DNA of 64,000 nucleotides from CAVWNR01 sp963756525. GTDB taxonomy: Bacteria > Actinomycetota > Actinomycetes > Mycobacteriales > Jatrophihabitantaceae. Below are positions 1 through 8,265 of the stretch, piece after piece. The notes below the pieces were generated by a model that was not told where the DNA came from, ran no database searches, and was given only the letters and a program-made list of their open reading frames with translations. The DNA lies in contig CAVWNR010000003.1 of NCBI GenBank assembly GCA_963756525.1, forward strand, positions 434,001 through 498,000. Direction: 5' to 3'. The position numbers and the translations under genes are program-made. Every line of letters starts with the position of its first letter. The stretch's first letter is position 1.

Positions 1-25
1 CAGCATGCCCAGAGGGTAACCAGGC

Positions 26-880
26 TCAGCCGACCGGCTGCGCCTGATCGGAGCGTGGTGCCGTCACCAGATGTAGCCGGCAGAACGCGAGCGCCTCGGC
101 GAGGTCGGCCTCCCGCTCGGCCCGGTCCATCGCCCGGCGGGTGTTTACCTCGACGACGACGTGGCCGGTGAAGCCATGCGCTGCCATCCGCTCCAGGACC
201 TCGGCGCACGGCTGGTCGCCACGGCCCGGCACCAGGTGCTCGTCCCGGCCGGTGCCGACGCCGTCGGCGACGTGCAGGTGCGCCAGGCGCGGACCCATCG
301 CGTCGAGCATCGCGATGGCGTCGGACTGCGAAACCGCGGTGTGCGAGAGATCCAGCGTGTAGTGCGGGTACGGCTCGCCGTCGGATGCGACGTCCCAGCT
401 CGGCTGGTAGGCCGACACCTCCCGTCCCCGGACCCGCAAGGGGAACATGTTCTCGACCGCGAAGCGAACGTCGGTCTCGCCGGCCATGGCACGCAGGCCG
501 GCCCGGAACTGCCGGGCGTAGTCGCGCTGCCAGCGAAACGGCGGATGGACGACCACGGTCTGCGCGCCCAAGAACTCGGCGGCCGCCTGCGCGCGCCGCA
601 GCTTCGCCCACGGATCGGTCGACCAGACCCGCTGGGTGATGATCAGGCACGGCGCATGTATCGCGAGGATCGGCACGGAGTAGTGCTCGGAGAGCCGACG
701 CAGCGCCTGCGGATCCTGGCTGATCGGGTCGGTCCAGACCATCACCTCGATGCCTTCGTAGCCGAGGCTGCTCGCCAGCTCGAACGCCACGGTGGTCGGC
801 TCCGGGTACACCGACGCCGTCGAGAGCCCGACCCGCGCGGACGGGGAATGCAGCGCCCGCCGTTTTCGCGCCCTGGTCAT
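26..880 (-). CDS. Sugar phosphate isomerase/epimerase-family TIM barrel protein (Rv0498-like)
   Basis: About 284 aa of the xylose-isomerase-like TIM-barrel family. The barrel shows a conserved ENMFP segment, then LDLSHTAVS and HLHVADG, which carry the usual acidic and histidine metal ligands of the family. The chosen ATG overlaps the stop of the upstream ppx/gppA-like gene by four bases (ATGA), so the two are translationally coupled; an upstream in-frame ATG would lie well inside that gene. Its place after regX3, the Rv0495c-like gene and the ppx gene matches Rv0498 of M. tuberculosis. The substrate is unknown and no catalytic function is claimed beyond family membership. Confidence 0.85.
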   Translation of the reverse strand: MTRARKRRALHSPSARVGLSTASVYPEPTTVAFELASSLGYEGIEVMVWTDPISQDPQALRRLSEHYSVPILAIHAPCLIITQRVWSTDPWAKLRRAQAAAEFLGAQTVVVHPPFRWQRDYARQFRAGLRAMAGETDVRFAVENMFPLRVRGREVSAYQPSWDVASDGEPYPHYTLDLSHTAVSQSDAIAMLDAMGPRLAHLHVADGVGTGRDEHLVPGRGDQPCAEVLERMAAHGFTGHVVVEVNTRRAMDRAEREADLAEALAFCRLHLVTAPRSDQAQPVG

Positions 881-1809
881 CCGCCGGCAAGCTGGTCGAT
901 CCTGCGCAGGATGATGCCCTCGCGCAGCGCCCATGGGCACAGTTCGAACTCCGCGACGTTCAGGGCGTCCATGGCGGCGGCCGCGACCGCCGCGCCGGCG
1001 AGCATCTGATGGGCTCGCTCGGAGCTGACGCCGTCCAGCTCGGCGAGGTCGGTCGAGGACATCCGAGAGATGAACTCGCTGACCTGGTGCAGACCGTGGC
1101 GGGTGAGCACGCGGCGCTCACGCGGCCCCGCCGACGACGGGGCGGCACCGGCGAGCCGGGCGAGGGTGCGCAGCGTCTTGCTGGTCGCGACCACTCGGTC
1201 CGGCGGGCCGCCGCGCAGCAGTTCGCGCATCGGCGCCTTCAGCACGTCGTCGGCGAACTTGCGCAGCGCAGCCAGCTTGGCCTTGGCTGGCGGGTCGCCG
1301 TCGAGCCGGTCGCTGGTCAGCCGAGCCGCCCCGAGCGGAAGCGAGATCGCGCAGCGCGGATCCTCGTCAGCGCCCGCCGCGGCCTCCAACGACCCGCCGC
1401 CGACGTCGAGACAGAGCAGGTTCCCGGCACTCCAGCCGAACCAGCGGCGCGCCGCCAGGAACGTCAGCCGCGCCTCCTCCTCGCCGGTCAGCACGTTGAG
1501 GTCGACGCCGGCCTCGATGCGAACCCGCTCCAGAACATCCGCGCTGTTGCGCGCGTCGCGGACCGCGGACGTAGCGAAGGCGAGCAGCTCGGCGCAGTGC
1601 AGCTCCTTGGCCTGGCGCCGTGCGCCGATGACAGCGCCGACCAGTGCGTCCGCGCCTTCGACGGCGAGGTTGCCGCGTTTGTCGATGTGTTCGGCGAGGC
1701 GCAGCGCGCTGCTGCGGGACAGCTGCGGGGTCGGCTGCGCGCCGCGGTGTGCGTCGACGACGAGGAGGTGGACAGTGTTCGATCCGACATCGAGCACGCC
1801 CAGCCGCAT
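877..1809 (-). CDS. Ppx/GppA phosphatase-family protein (exopolyphosphatase-like, Rv0496 type)
   Basis: 310 aa. The N-terminus MRLGVLDVGSNTVHLLVVD is the first phosphate-binding motif of the ASKHA-fold Ppx/GppA family. TSAVRDARN (about residues 80-88), LTGEEEARLTF (107-117) and the second glycine-rich loop LDVGGGS (134-140) follow in the expected order. The family hydrolyses terminal phosphate from polyphosphate or pppGpp. At about 310 aa it is the short actinobacterial form, as in Rv0496 (a Ppx1-type enzyme), without the C-terminal HD domain of E. coli Ppx. It lies close to regX3/senX3, which fits phosphate homeostasis. Whether polyphosphate or pppGpp is preferred cannot be read from sequence. 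Confidence 0.88.
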   Translation of the reverse strand: MRLGVLDVGSNTVHLLVVDAHRGAQPTPQLSRSSALRLAEHIDKRGNLAVEGADALVGAVIGARRQAKELHCAELLAFATSAVRDARNSADVLERVRIEAGVDLNVLTGEEEARLTFLAARRWFGWSAGNLLCLDVGGGSLEAAAGADEDPRCAISLPLGAARLTSDRLDGDPPAKAKLAALRKFADDVLKAPMRELLRGGPPDRVVATSKTLRTLARLAGAAPSSAGPRERRVLTRHGLHQVSEFISRMSSTDLAELDGVSSERAHQMLAGAAVAAAAMDALNVAEFELCPWALREGIILRRIDQLAGG

Positions 1810-1848
1810 ACTGCGACCCTAACGCCGCACGGGCCGTAGTCTCGTGTA

Positions 1849-2688
1849 GTGCCGTCCGCGCCGCTGCCGCTGATCACGCCCGCGCCCGAGGTGTCGCTCG
1901 ACTTCCCCCGCGAATGGATCGAGTTCCCCGATCCGGATGACGGCTCGCACTGGATCAGGGCCGACGTCACCTGGCTCTGCTCGCGCTGGACGTGCATCTT
2001 CGGTCGCGGCTGCCAGGGCATCGCCGAGGGCGGCGCGAACCTCGGCTGCTGCACGCACGGTGCGTTCTTCTCCGACAAAGCCGATGAACGGCGCGTCAAG
2101 ACATTTGCACGTGAGCTGACCCGCGACGACTGGCAACTCTTCGACGCCGGGCACCGCGGCAACGGCAGGCTCGACGTCGTGGTCGAGGACAGCCTCGACG
2201 ACGACCCGCACCGGCGGCGCACCCGAACGGTCGACGGCGCGTGCATCTTCGCCAATCGCGAGCATTTCGTGGGCGGCGCGGGGTGCGCGCTGCACGCGTT
2301 CGCGCTGCGCACGGGGCGCCTCCCGATCGAGACCAAGCCCGAGGTGTGCTGGCAGCTGCCGGTGCGCCGTGCGCAGGACTGGGTCGACCGCCCGGACGGC
2401 ACGCGCATTCTGGTCTCCACCGTGTCGGAGTTCGACCGTCGCGGCTGGGGCGAGGGCGGGCACGACCTCGCCTGGTACTGCACGTCGTCGCCGGACGCGC
2501 ACGTCGGGCACGAGCCGCTGTATGTGTCGTATACGGCCGAACTCACCGAGCTGCTCGGGGAGAAGTGCTACGCCGAGCTCGCCCGGCTCTGCGCTGAGCG
2601 GTTCGAACGGGGCCTGGTTGCCGAGCATCCGGCCACCGTCGCCGCGCGGGTCAGGCGTCGAACTTGTAGCCCAGTCCCCGGACGGTGA
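1849..2688 (+). CDS. Conserved cysteine-containing actinobacterial protein (Rv0495c-like)
   Basis: 279 aa from a GTG start. It has a cluster of cysteines in the first quarter (Cys44, 49, 55, 67 and 68, including GANLGCCTHG) and further cysteines near ACIFANREHF and GGAGCALHAF. The spacing suggests metal or cofactor binding, but no named catalytic motif is visible. It lies between ppx and regX3 and transcribes towards regX3, the same relation as Rv0495c to regX3/Rv0496 in mycobacteria. The last 38 bases overlap the 3' end of regX3 on the other strand. Function is not established from sequence. Confidence 0.82.
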   Translation: MPSAPLPLITPAPEVSLDFPREWIEFPDPDDGSHWIRADVTWLCSRWTCIFGRGCQGIAEGGANLGCCTHGAFFSDKADERRVKTFARELTRDDWQLFDAGHRGNGRLDVVVEDSLDDDPHRRRTRTVDGACIFANREHFVGGAGCALHAFALRTGRLPIETKPEVCWQLPVRRAQDWVDRPDGTRILVSTVSEFDRRGWGEGGHDLAWYCTSSPDAHVGHEPLYVSYTAELTELLGEKCYAELARLCAERFERGLVAEHPATVAARVRRRTCSPVPGR

Positions 2689-3331
2689 CCAGGTACTTCG
2701 GGGCGCTCGGATCAGGCTCGATCTTGCTGCGCAGCCGTTTGACGTGGACGTCGAGGGTCTTCGTGTCGCCGACGTAGTCCGCGCCCCACACCCGGTCGAT
2801 CAGCTGCGCCCGGGTGAGCACCCGGCCGGCGTTGCGCAGCAGCAGCTCGAGCAGGTCGAATTCCTTCAGCGGCAGGGTGATCGGTTCGCCGTCGACGGTC
2901 ACCGTGTGCCGGTCGACGTCCATCCGCACGGGGCCGGCCTCGATGGCGGTGTCGGTGACGTCGTCCGGGTCGAACCCGCGACGCAGCACCGCCCGGATGC
3001 GGGCGAGCAGCTCGCGGGACGAGAACGGCTTGGTGACGTAGTCGTCCGCGCCCAGCTCGAGGCCGACGACCTTGTCGACCTCGCTGTCCTTGGCGGTCAC
3101 GATGATGATCGGCACGGCTGAGCGCTGCCGAAGCGCGCGGCACACTTCGGTGCCCGACAGGCCGGGCAGCATCAGGTCGAGGAGCACCAGATCGGCGCCG
3201 CTGCGGTCGAACGCGGTCAGCGCCTGCGGGCCGTCGGCCGCGGCGACCACCTCGTAGCCTTCCCGCCGCAGCATGTAGGACAGCGCGTCGGAGAACGACT
3301 CCTCGTCCTCGACGACGAGCACGCGCGTCAT
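2651..3331 (-). CDS. regX3: Two-component response regulator RegX3 (OmpR/PhoB family)
   Basis: 226 aa. The receiver domain has the acidic pocket near residues 8-10 (VEDEE), phosphoacceptor Asp52 in LVLLDLMLPG and the conserved Lys101 in DDYVTKPFSS. The winged-helix DNA-binding domain follows from about residue 130, with VWGADYVGDTKTLDVHVKRL and VRGLGYKF at the end. The start codon overlaps the senX3 stop by one base (TGATG). In actinomycetes the SenX3-RegX3 pair controls phosphate-limitation genes. PHO-box-like repeats lie about 55 bases upstream, inside senX3, and may give autoregulation. Confidence 0.95.
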   Translation of the reverse strand: MTRVLVVEDEESFSDALSYMLRREGYEVVAAADGPQALTAFDRSGADLVLLDLMLPGLSGTEVCRALRQRSAVPIIIVTAKDSEVDKVVGLELGADDYVTKPFSSRELLARIRAVLRRGFDPDDVTDTAIEAGPVRMDVDRHTVTVDGEPITLPLKEFDLLELLLRNAGRVLTRAQLIDRVWGADYVGDTKTLDVHVKRLRSKIEPDPSAPKYLVTVRGLGYKFDA

Positions 3332-4497
3332 CAGGAACCTTTCGCGACGGACACCGGCGGCTGCCCTGCGAACGATCCCCCATTCAGGTGAACGGCAGGT
3401 AACCGGACGGTGAACGTAGACCCGGCGCCCTCCACGCTGCGCGCCGACACGCTGCCTCCGTGGTTGGCGGCGACGTGCTTGACGATCGCCAGACCCAGAC
3501 CGGTTCCGCCGGTGGCCCGCGACCGCGCCTGGTCGACCCGGTAGAACCGCTCGAACACCCGCGTCAGATCGGCCTCGGCGATGCCGGTGCCCTCGTCGCT
3601 CACCACGATGTCGATCATGCCGTCGGCGGCGTGCGCGCTGACCGTGACCTGGCTGCCGCTCGGACTGTAGGTCACCGCGTTGTCGATGAGATTGGCGACG
3701 GCGGTGCTGAGCTGTGCCTCGTTGCCGCGCACGACCAGCCCGCCCGGGGGGTGCACGACGACGGTGACGGCGCACTCGTCGGCCAGCATCCGGGTGCGCT
3801 CGAATGCCTCGTCGAGGACGGCGATGACGGCAACTTCGTGATCACCAGGCAGGGCTTCGGCGCCTTCCAACCGCGACAGCTCGAGCAGCTCCCGGACCAG
3901 CCGGCCCAACCGGGTTGCCTCGTGCTGCATCCGGGCGGAGAAGCGGTCCACCGCCTCGGGGTCGCCGGCCGCGTCCTGGACCGCTTCGGCGAGCAGGCTG
4001 AGCGCGCCGACCGGCGTCTTCAGTTCGTGCGACACGTTCGCGACGAAGTCGCGTCGAACCGCGTCGAGGCGGCGCGCGTCGGTGACGTCGTCGAGCAGCA
4101 GCGCGGTCGAGCCCGCTGCGGGTAACGGCACGGCGGTCGCCGCGAGCGCGATCGGCTCGCGGCCGAGCCGCCCCATCGGCAGGTCGACGGAGCCCTGTTC
4201 GGCGCGGCGGGTCCGTGCGGCGGTACGAACCAGGCGGGTCAGCTCGTCGAAGGCGAGCCGGTCGCCGGCGAGCACGCCCATGCCGCGCGCCACGGGATTG
4301 ACCAGGACCGCGCGCTCGTCCGCGTCGAGCACGACGACGCCGTTCGCCAACGATTCCACGACAAGACCTGGCAGCGGCGATGGCGGCGCGGCTGGTTGTG
4401 CCGCGCGTGCACTCCGTCGCCGGGCCATCAGCGCGCCGACCAGGAGGCCGGCCACCGCGGCTGCGGCGGCCGTCAGCGCCACGGCGACGAGCGACAC
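3331..4497 (-). CDS. senX3: Sensor histidine kinase SenX3
   Basis: 388 aa from the chosen GTG. A longer in-frame ATG start would run into gpm and lacks family-like sequence. There is one clear N-terminal membrane segment (about residues 3-24), then a PAS-like region, then the HisKA box VSHELKTPVG with His157. The HATPase domain has the N box NLIDNAVTYSP, the G1 box DEGTGI and the G2 box GTGLGLAIVKH. A single membrane helix followed by PAS is the SenX3 layout. It sits between gpm and regX3 as in mycobacteria and is co-transcribed with regX3 (one-base overlap). Confidence 0.92.
   Translation of the reverse strand: MSLVAVALTAAAAAVAGLLVGALMARRRSARAAQPAAPPSPLPGLVVESLANGVVVLDADERAVLVNPVARGMGVLAGDRLAFDELTRLVRTAARTRRAEQGSVDLPMGRLGREPIALAATAVPLPAAGSTALLLDDVTDARRLDAVRRDFVANVSHELKTPVGALSLLAEAVQDAAGDPEAVDRFSARMQHEATRLGRLVRELLELSRLEGAEALPGDHEVAVIAVLDEAFERTRMLADECAVTVVVHPPGGLVVRGNEAQLSTAVANLIDNAVTYSPSGSQVTVSAHAADGMIDIVVSDEGTGIAEADLTRVFERFYRVDQARSRATGGTGLGLAIVKHVAANHGGSVSARSVEGAGSTFTVRLPAVHLNGGSFAGQPPVSVAKGS
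3387..3415 (-). promoter_or_regulatory. PHO-box-like direct repeats upstream of regX3
   Basis: On the minus strand three heptamers, GTTCACC, GGTTACC and GTTCACC, occur at exact 11-base intervals (plus-strand positions 3409-3415, 3398-3404 and 3387-3393). Direct repeats of GTTCACC at 11-nt spacing are the known PHO-box format bound by Streptomyces PhoP. The stretch also encodes the FTVRLP end of SenX3's ATPase domain, so coding constraint explains part of it. Confidence 0.4.
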
Positions 4498-4556
4498 AGC
4501 TGAAGATGGTACGGGCGACCGTGGCGGTGGCTCGCCGGCGGCGCGGCCGCTGAATT

Positions 4557-4595
4557 GTGCAACTTTCGCCCGCGTGAGGCGGCCACAAGTTGCAC
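4557..4595 (-). terminator. Inverted repeat downstream of gpm
   Basis: Perfect 9-bp inverted repeat GTGCAACTT / AAGTTGCAC with a 21-base loop that can pair further, starting five bases after the gpm stop. There is no T-tract, so it may be an attenuating or mRNA-stabilising hairpin between gpm and senX3, or a dyad operator, rather than a classical terminator. Confidence 0.4.
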
Positions 4596-4600
4596 GGTCG

Positions 4601-5347
4601 CTATTTCTTGCCCTGGTTGGCCACCGCTTCGATGGCCGCGGCGGCGGCCTCGGGGTCGAGGTACTCACCCGGCCGCGCCGGGCGCAGGCTCACCGGGTCG
4701 AGTTCGTAGCGCAGCGGAATGCCGGTCGGCACGTTCAACGCGACCACCGCCTCGTCGGAGAGCCCGTCCAGGTACTTGATCAGCCCGCGCAGCGAGTTGC
4801 CGTGCGCGGCGACCAGGACGGTGAGCCCGCGACGCAAGTCAGGCACGATCCCGTCGTACCAGTAGGGCAGGAACCGAGTCACGACGTCCTTGAGGCATTC
4901 GGTGCGCGGCATCAGCTCGAGCAGGTCGGCGTAGCGCGGGTCACCGACCTGGCTGAATTTGTCCTCGTCGGGCAACGGCGGTGGCGCAACGTCGTACGAG
5001 CGGCGCCACAGCATGAACTGCTCGTCGCCGAACTCGGCCCGCACCGCCGACTTGTCCTTGCCCTGCAGCGCGCCGTAGTGGCGCTCGTTGAGCCGCCACG
5101 AGCGGCGCACCGGGATCCAGTGCCGATCGGCCACGTCCAGGGTGATGTTGGCGGTGTTGATCGCCCGGCGCAGCACCGAGGTGTGCACGACATCGGGCAG
5201 CAGCCCGTGCTCGACGAGCAGCTCGCCGCCGCGGCGGCCCTCGGCGACGCCTGCCTCGCTGAGGTCGACGTCCACCCAGCCGGTGAACAGGTTCTGCTGG
5301 TTCCAGTCGCTCTCGCCGTGGCGGAGCAGGATCAACGTCAGGCTCAC
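4601..5347 (-). CDS. gpmA: 2,3-bisphosphoglycerate-dependent phosphoglycerate mutase
   Basis: 248 aa, the usual length. The RHGESDWN motif puts the phosphohistidine at His10. NERHYGALQG and the second histidine in VLVAAHGNSLRG complete the active site. The enzyme interconverts 3- and 2-phosphoglycerate in glycolysis and gluconeogenesis. The GTG start overlaps the stop of the upstream TetR gene by four bases (GTGA). Position next to senX3 equals gpm1 in mycobacteria. The TetR–exporter pair just upstream is not part of the mycobacterial order and looks inserted. Confidence 0.95.
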   Translation of the reverse strand: MSLTLILLRHGESDWNQQNLFTGWVDVDLSEAGVAEGRRGGELLVEHGLLPDVVHTSVLRRAINTANITLDVADRHWIPVRRSWRLNERHYGALQGKDKSAVRAEFGDEQFMLWRRSYDVAPPPLPDEDKFSQVGDPRYADLLELMPRTECLKDVVTRFLPYWYDGIVPDLRRGLTVLVAAHGNSLRGLIKYLDGLSDEAVVALNVPTGIPLRYELDPVSLRPARPGEYLDPEAAAAAIEAVANQGKK

Positions 5348-5931
5348 GGGCGCAATCCTGCCAGCATGGTGTCGAGGATGAACTCGACCTGAGCGGCGGT
5401 GACCCGGTCGCGGTGGGTCATCACCGCGACGATCACCGGGGCGCAGAGCGCATCGATCACCCATTGCAGATCGGCATCCGCGCGGATCAGCTCCTCGTCG
5501 ACGCCGCGCTGCAGCACCGCGCGCAGGACCGCCTGGCGGGGCTGCACCAGCCGGTCGCGGAACGCCCGGTAGAGCTCCGGCCGCTCGCTGCCGTCGGCGG
5601 CCAGGCGGCGCATCACCCGGCCGTGGCGGCTGTCGACCCAGTGCTCGCGCATTTTCAGCAGCAGGTACCGCAGGTCCTCCCGGACGCTGCCGCCGGAGCG
5701 CGGCTCGACGACCGGCCCCTTCAGCTCGTTGATCGCGTCGAACACCAGCTCGTCCTTGCCCGGCCAGCGGCGGTACACCGTCGTCTTCGCAACGCCGGCG
5801 CGCGCCGCGACCGCCTCGATCGACAAGCCGACGTAACCGCTCTCGGCGAGCAGATCCACTGTTGCGTCGAGGATGGCCGCATCGACGGTCTCGTCGCGGG
5901 GGCGGCCGCGCCGCCGCTCGAGCGTGGTCAT
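5344..5931 (-). CDS. TetR/AcrR-family transcriptional regulator
   Basis: 195 aa. The N-terminal HTH is typical: ILDATVDLLAESGYVGLS then IEAVAARAGVAKTTVYRRW, with the ligand-binding helical domain after residue 70. Its start overlaps the stop of the DHA2 exporter by one base and its stop overlaps the gpm start by four, so exporter, regulator and gpm read as one transcript. A TetR protein encoded with an efflux pump normally represses it and is released by the pump's substrate; that role here is inference from context. Confidence 0.88.
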   Translation of the reverse strand: MTTLERRRGRPRDETVDAAILDATVDLLAESGYVGLSIEAVAARAGVAKTTVYRRWPGKDELVFDAINELKGPVVEPRSGGSVREDLRYLLLKMREHWVDSRHGRVMRRLAADGSERPELYRAFRDRLVQPRQAVLRAVLQRGVDEELIRADADLQWVIDALCAPVIVAVMTHRDRVTAAQVEFILDTMLAGLRP

Positions 5932-7631
5932 CAGTGCGCCATCGCCGGTTCGGGCTCGCCGCGGGGTGCGCCCATCGCCGCGAACTCCCGCCGGCTGGGC
6001 AGGAAGCAGAAGGCGACGGCCGAGCCGAGCAGGCCGAAGAGGCCGCCGGCCATGGAGGTGACGCGCATGGCGACCATAAAGGCGTCCTTCGACTCGCCGA
6101 CGAACGTGCCGATCGCCTGCTCGGCATGCGCTCGCTGCACGCCGACCTGCGCGGGCGGCAGGTGCTGCGCGGCCGGCAGCTGGCCGCGCTGCTGCAGCGC
6201 CGCCGCCGCGCGCCCGACAAACTCCAATGCGCCGCCGATCGACTCGCTGGCGTCACTGCGCACCTGCGGCGCCACCTGCGCCGACTGTGGCAGCTGCGCC
6301 ACCACCGCCGGCGGCCGATCGAGCTGGGCGGCGAGCTGCGCCGGCGTGCCGGCGCCGAGCTGGTTGCGGAACACCACCGCCAGCAGCGAACCGAGGATCG
6401 CCACGCCGAGCGCACCGGCCACCTGGCGCGCCGTGTTGTTGACCGCCGAGCCGGCGCCGGCCTTCTCGCGCGGCACCGCGCTCATGATCGAGTTGGTGGC
6501 GGGCGCCATGGTCAGGCCCATACCCAGTCCCATGCAGAACATCTGGATCTCGACGACCCAGATCGGCTGGCCCCGCGTCGACAGTCCGTACGAGAGCATG
6601 GTCAGGCCGAATATCGCGAGGCCCGACCCGGCGACGATGCGCGGGCCGAATCGCCGGGAGAGCCGCGCCGACAGCGGCGCGGAGAGCATGACCGCCGCCG
6701 CCACCGCGATCAGCGCGACACCGGCCGACAGTGCGGTGTAGCCACGCACCGCCTGCAGGTAGTAGGCGAGGTAGAACGTCGAACCCATCAAGGCGAAGAA
6801 CGTCAGCGCGATCGCCGCCGTACCGGCCGAGAAGTGCTTGTTCTGGAACAGGGTCACGTCGATGGTCGGGTGGGTGCTCCGCTTTTCGAGGTAGATGAAC
6901 AACGCGAGCAGTGCGAGGCCGAGCACGATCGCACCGAGTGTGTTCCACCGCAACCAGTCGTTCGTGTTGCCGCCCTCGATGATGCCGTACACCAGGACGA
7001 CGAGCGCGACGATGGAGAGCAAGACGCCGGTCGGCTCGAGGCGCTTCGGATGCGGGTCCTTCGAGTCGGGCACCAGCAGCACGATGGCGATGACCCCGAT
7101 GACGACGATCGGCACGTTCACGAGGAAGATCGAGCCCCACCAGAAGTACTTCAGCAGCGCTCCGCCGGCGATCGGGCCGAGTGCGATCGCCGCCCCGGAC
7201 GCCCCGGCCCAGATGCCGATGGCCTTGGGGCGTTCCTTCGGCTCGAACACGTTCTGGATGATCGACAGGGTCTGCGGCTGCACGGCCGCGGCGCCGATGC
7301 CCATCAGCGCCCGGAAGAAGATCAGCGTCGTCGGAGAGGACGCGAACGAGCACAACGCCGAGGTCGCGCCGAAGGCCAGCATGCCGAACAGCAGCACCTT
7401 CTTGCGGCCCAGCCGGTCCCCGAGGACGCCCCAGGTGATCAGCAGACCGGCGAAGACCAGTGCGTAGGAGTCGACGGCCCACTGCATCTCGCTCTGCGAC
7501 GCGTCGAGATCTTCCTGGATGGTCTTCAGCGCGACGTTGAGGATCGTGTTGTCGAGGATCACCACCAGCAGGCAGATCACGAGCACGGAGAGGATCGCCC
7601 AACGTCGGCGATGGATCGTCGTCTGGTCCAC
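5931..7631 (-). CDS. DHA2-family MFS drug/proton antiporter (EmrB/QacA type)
   Basis: 566 aa from a GTG preceded by a well placed AGGAGG. About 14 hydrophobic helices. LDNTILNVALKTIQ in helix 1 is the DHA2 signature, GDRLGRKK in the loop between helices 2 and 3 is MFS motif A, and GPIAGGALLKY is motif C of antiporters. Between the last two predicted helices there is a long alanine- and glutamine-rich periplasmic loop (AAALQQRGQLPAAQHLPPAQ), usual for QacA-like proteins. Substrate unknown. The adjacent TetR gene probably regulates it. Confidence 0.92.
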   Translation of the reverse strand: MDQTTIHRRRWAILSVLVICLLVVILDNTILNVALKTIQEDLDASQSEMQWAVDSYALVFAGLLITWGVLGDRLGRKKVLLFGMLAFGATSALCSFASSPTTLIFFRALMGIGAAAVQPQTLSIIQNVFEPKERPKAIGIWAGASGAAIALGPIAGGALLKYFWWGSIFLVNVPIVVIGVIAIVLLVPDSKDPHPKRLEPTGVLLSIVALVVLVYGIIEGGNTNDWLRWNTLGAIVLGLALLALFIYLEKRSTHPTIDVTLFQNKHFSAGTAAIALTFFALMGSTFYLAYYLQAVRGYTALSAGVALIAVAAAVMLSAPLSARLSRRFGPRIVAGSGLAIFGLTMLSYGLSTRGQPIWVVEIQMFCMGLGMGLTMAPATNSIMSAVPREKAGAGSAVNNTARQVAGALGVAILGSLLAVVFRNQLGAGTPAQLAAQLDRPPAVVAQLPQSAQVAPQVRSDASESIGGALEFVGRAAAALQQRGQLPAAQHLPPAQVGVQRAHAEQAIGTFVGESKDAFMVAMRVTSMAGGLFGLLGSAVAFCFLPSRREFAAMGAPRGEPEPAMAH

Positions 7632-7701
7632 GGTGCCTCCTCAACTTTCGCTACGGCTGCGTAGCGTAGTCCTCGGCATTCCGCTACGCAATCGTCTCGT
7701 A

Positions 7702-8265
7702 ATGGCGGACACCGGGATACTCGCCTCGATGATGGGGCGGCAGCTGGTGATCGGCGGCGCGAGGTCAGGCAAGTCCGCGCACGCCGAGTCGCTGCTGGCC
7801 GGCGCCGAGGCCGTCGACTTCGTTGCGCCCGGCAACCTGCCGGGCGACGACGACCCGGAGTGGGCAGAGCGGGTACGCCGACACCGCGAGCGCCGGCCGG
7901 CGGGCTGGCGCACGCTCGAGACACTCGATATCGCGTCGGTGCTGCGAGCCGATGCGACGCGGCCGGTACTGGTCGACTGCCTGTCGACCTGGCTCGCCCG
8001 GCTGATGGACGACGTCGGCACGTGGGACGGTCGCGGTGACGCGGAACTCGCCCTGGGATGCGACGAGCTCGTCGACGCCTGGGCCAGCACAGCCCGAACG
8101 GCGATCGCGGTCACCAACGAGGTCGGCTTCGGCGTGGTTCCCGCCACCGCGTCCGGGCGCCGGTACCGCGACGAGCTGGGGCGGCTCAACCAGCGCATCG
8201 CCGCGGCCAGCGACGAGGTGTGGCTACTGGTCGCCGGTATCGCCACCCGGTTGAAGCGATCGTGA
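7702..8265 (+). CDS. cobU: Adenosylcobinamide kinase / adenosylcobinamide-phosphate guanylyltransferase
   Basis: About 187 aa. The P-loop GGARSGKS opens the protein, followed by VDCLSTWLARLM and TNEVGFGVVP, the CobU/CobP signature segments. It would phosphorylate adenosylcobinamide and add GMP in late cobalamin assembly. Two further ATGs (7729 and 7732) could also be the start; none has a strong ribosome site. No other cobalamin gene is in the window, and it lies between the exporter and the ybjN-like gene, overlapping the latter tail-to-tail by 42 bases. No cobalamin riboswitch is visible upstream. Confidence 0.88.
   Translation: MADTGILASMMGRQLVIGGARSGKSAHAESLLAGAEAVDFVAPGNLPGDDDPEWAERVRRHRERRPAGWRTLETLDIASVLRADATRPVLVDCLSTWLARLMDDVGTWDGRGDAELALGCDELVDAWASTARTAIAVTNEVGFGVVPATASGRRYRDELGRLNQRIAAASDEVWLLVAGIATRLKRS

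Noticed and set aside
7632..7701. Cobalamin riboswitch before cobU
   Set aside because: The gap is only about 70 bp and lacks a B12-box-like sequence or room for the aptamer.
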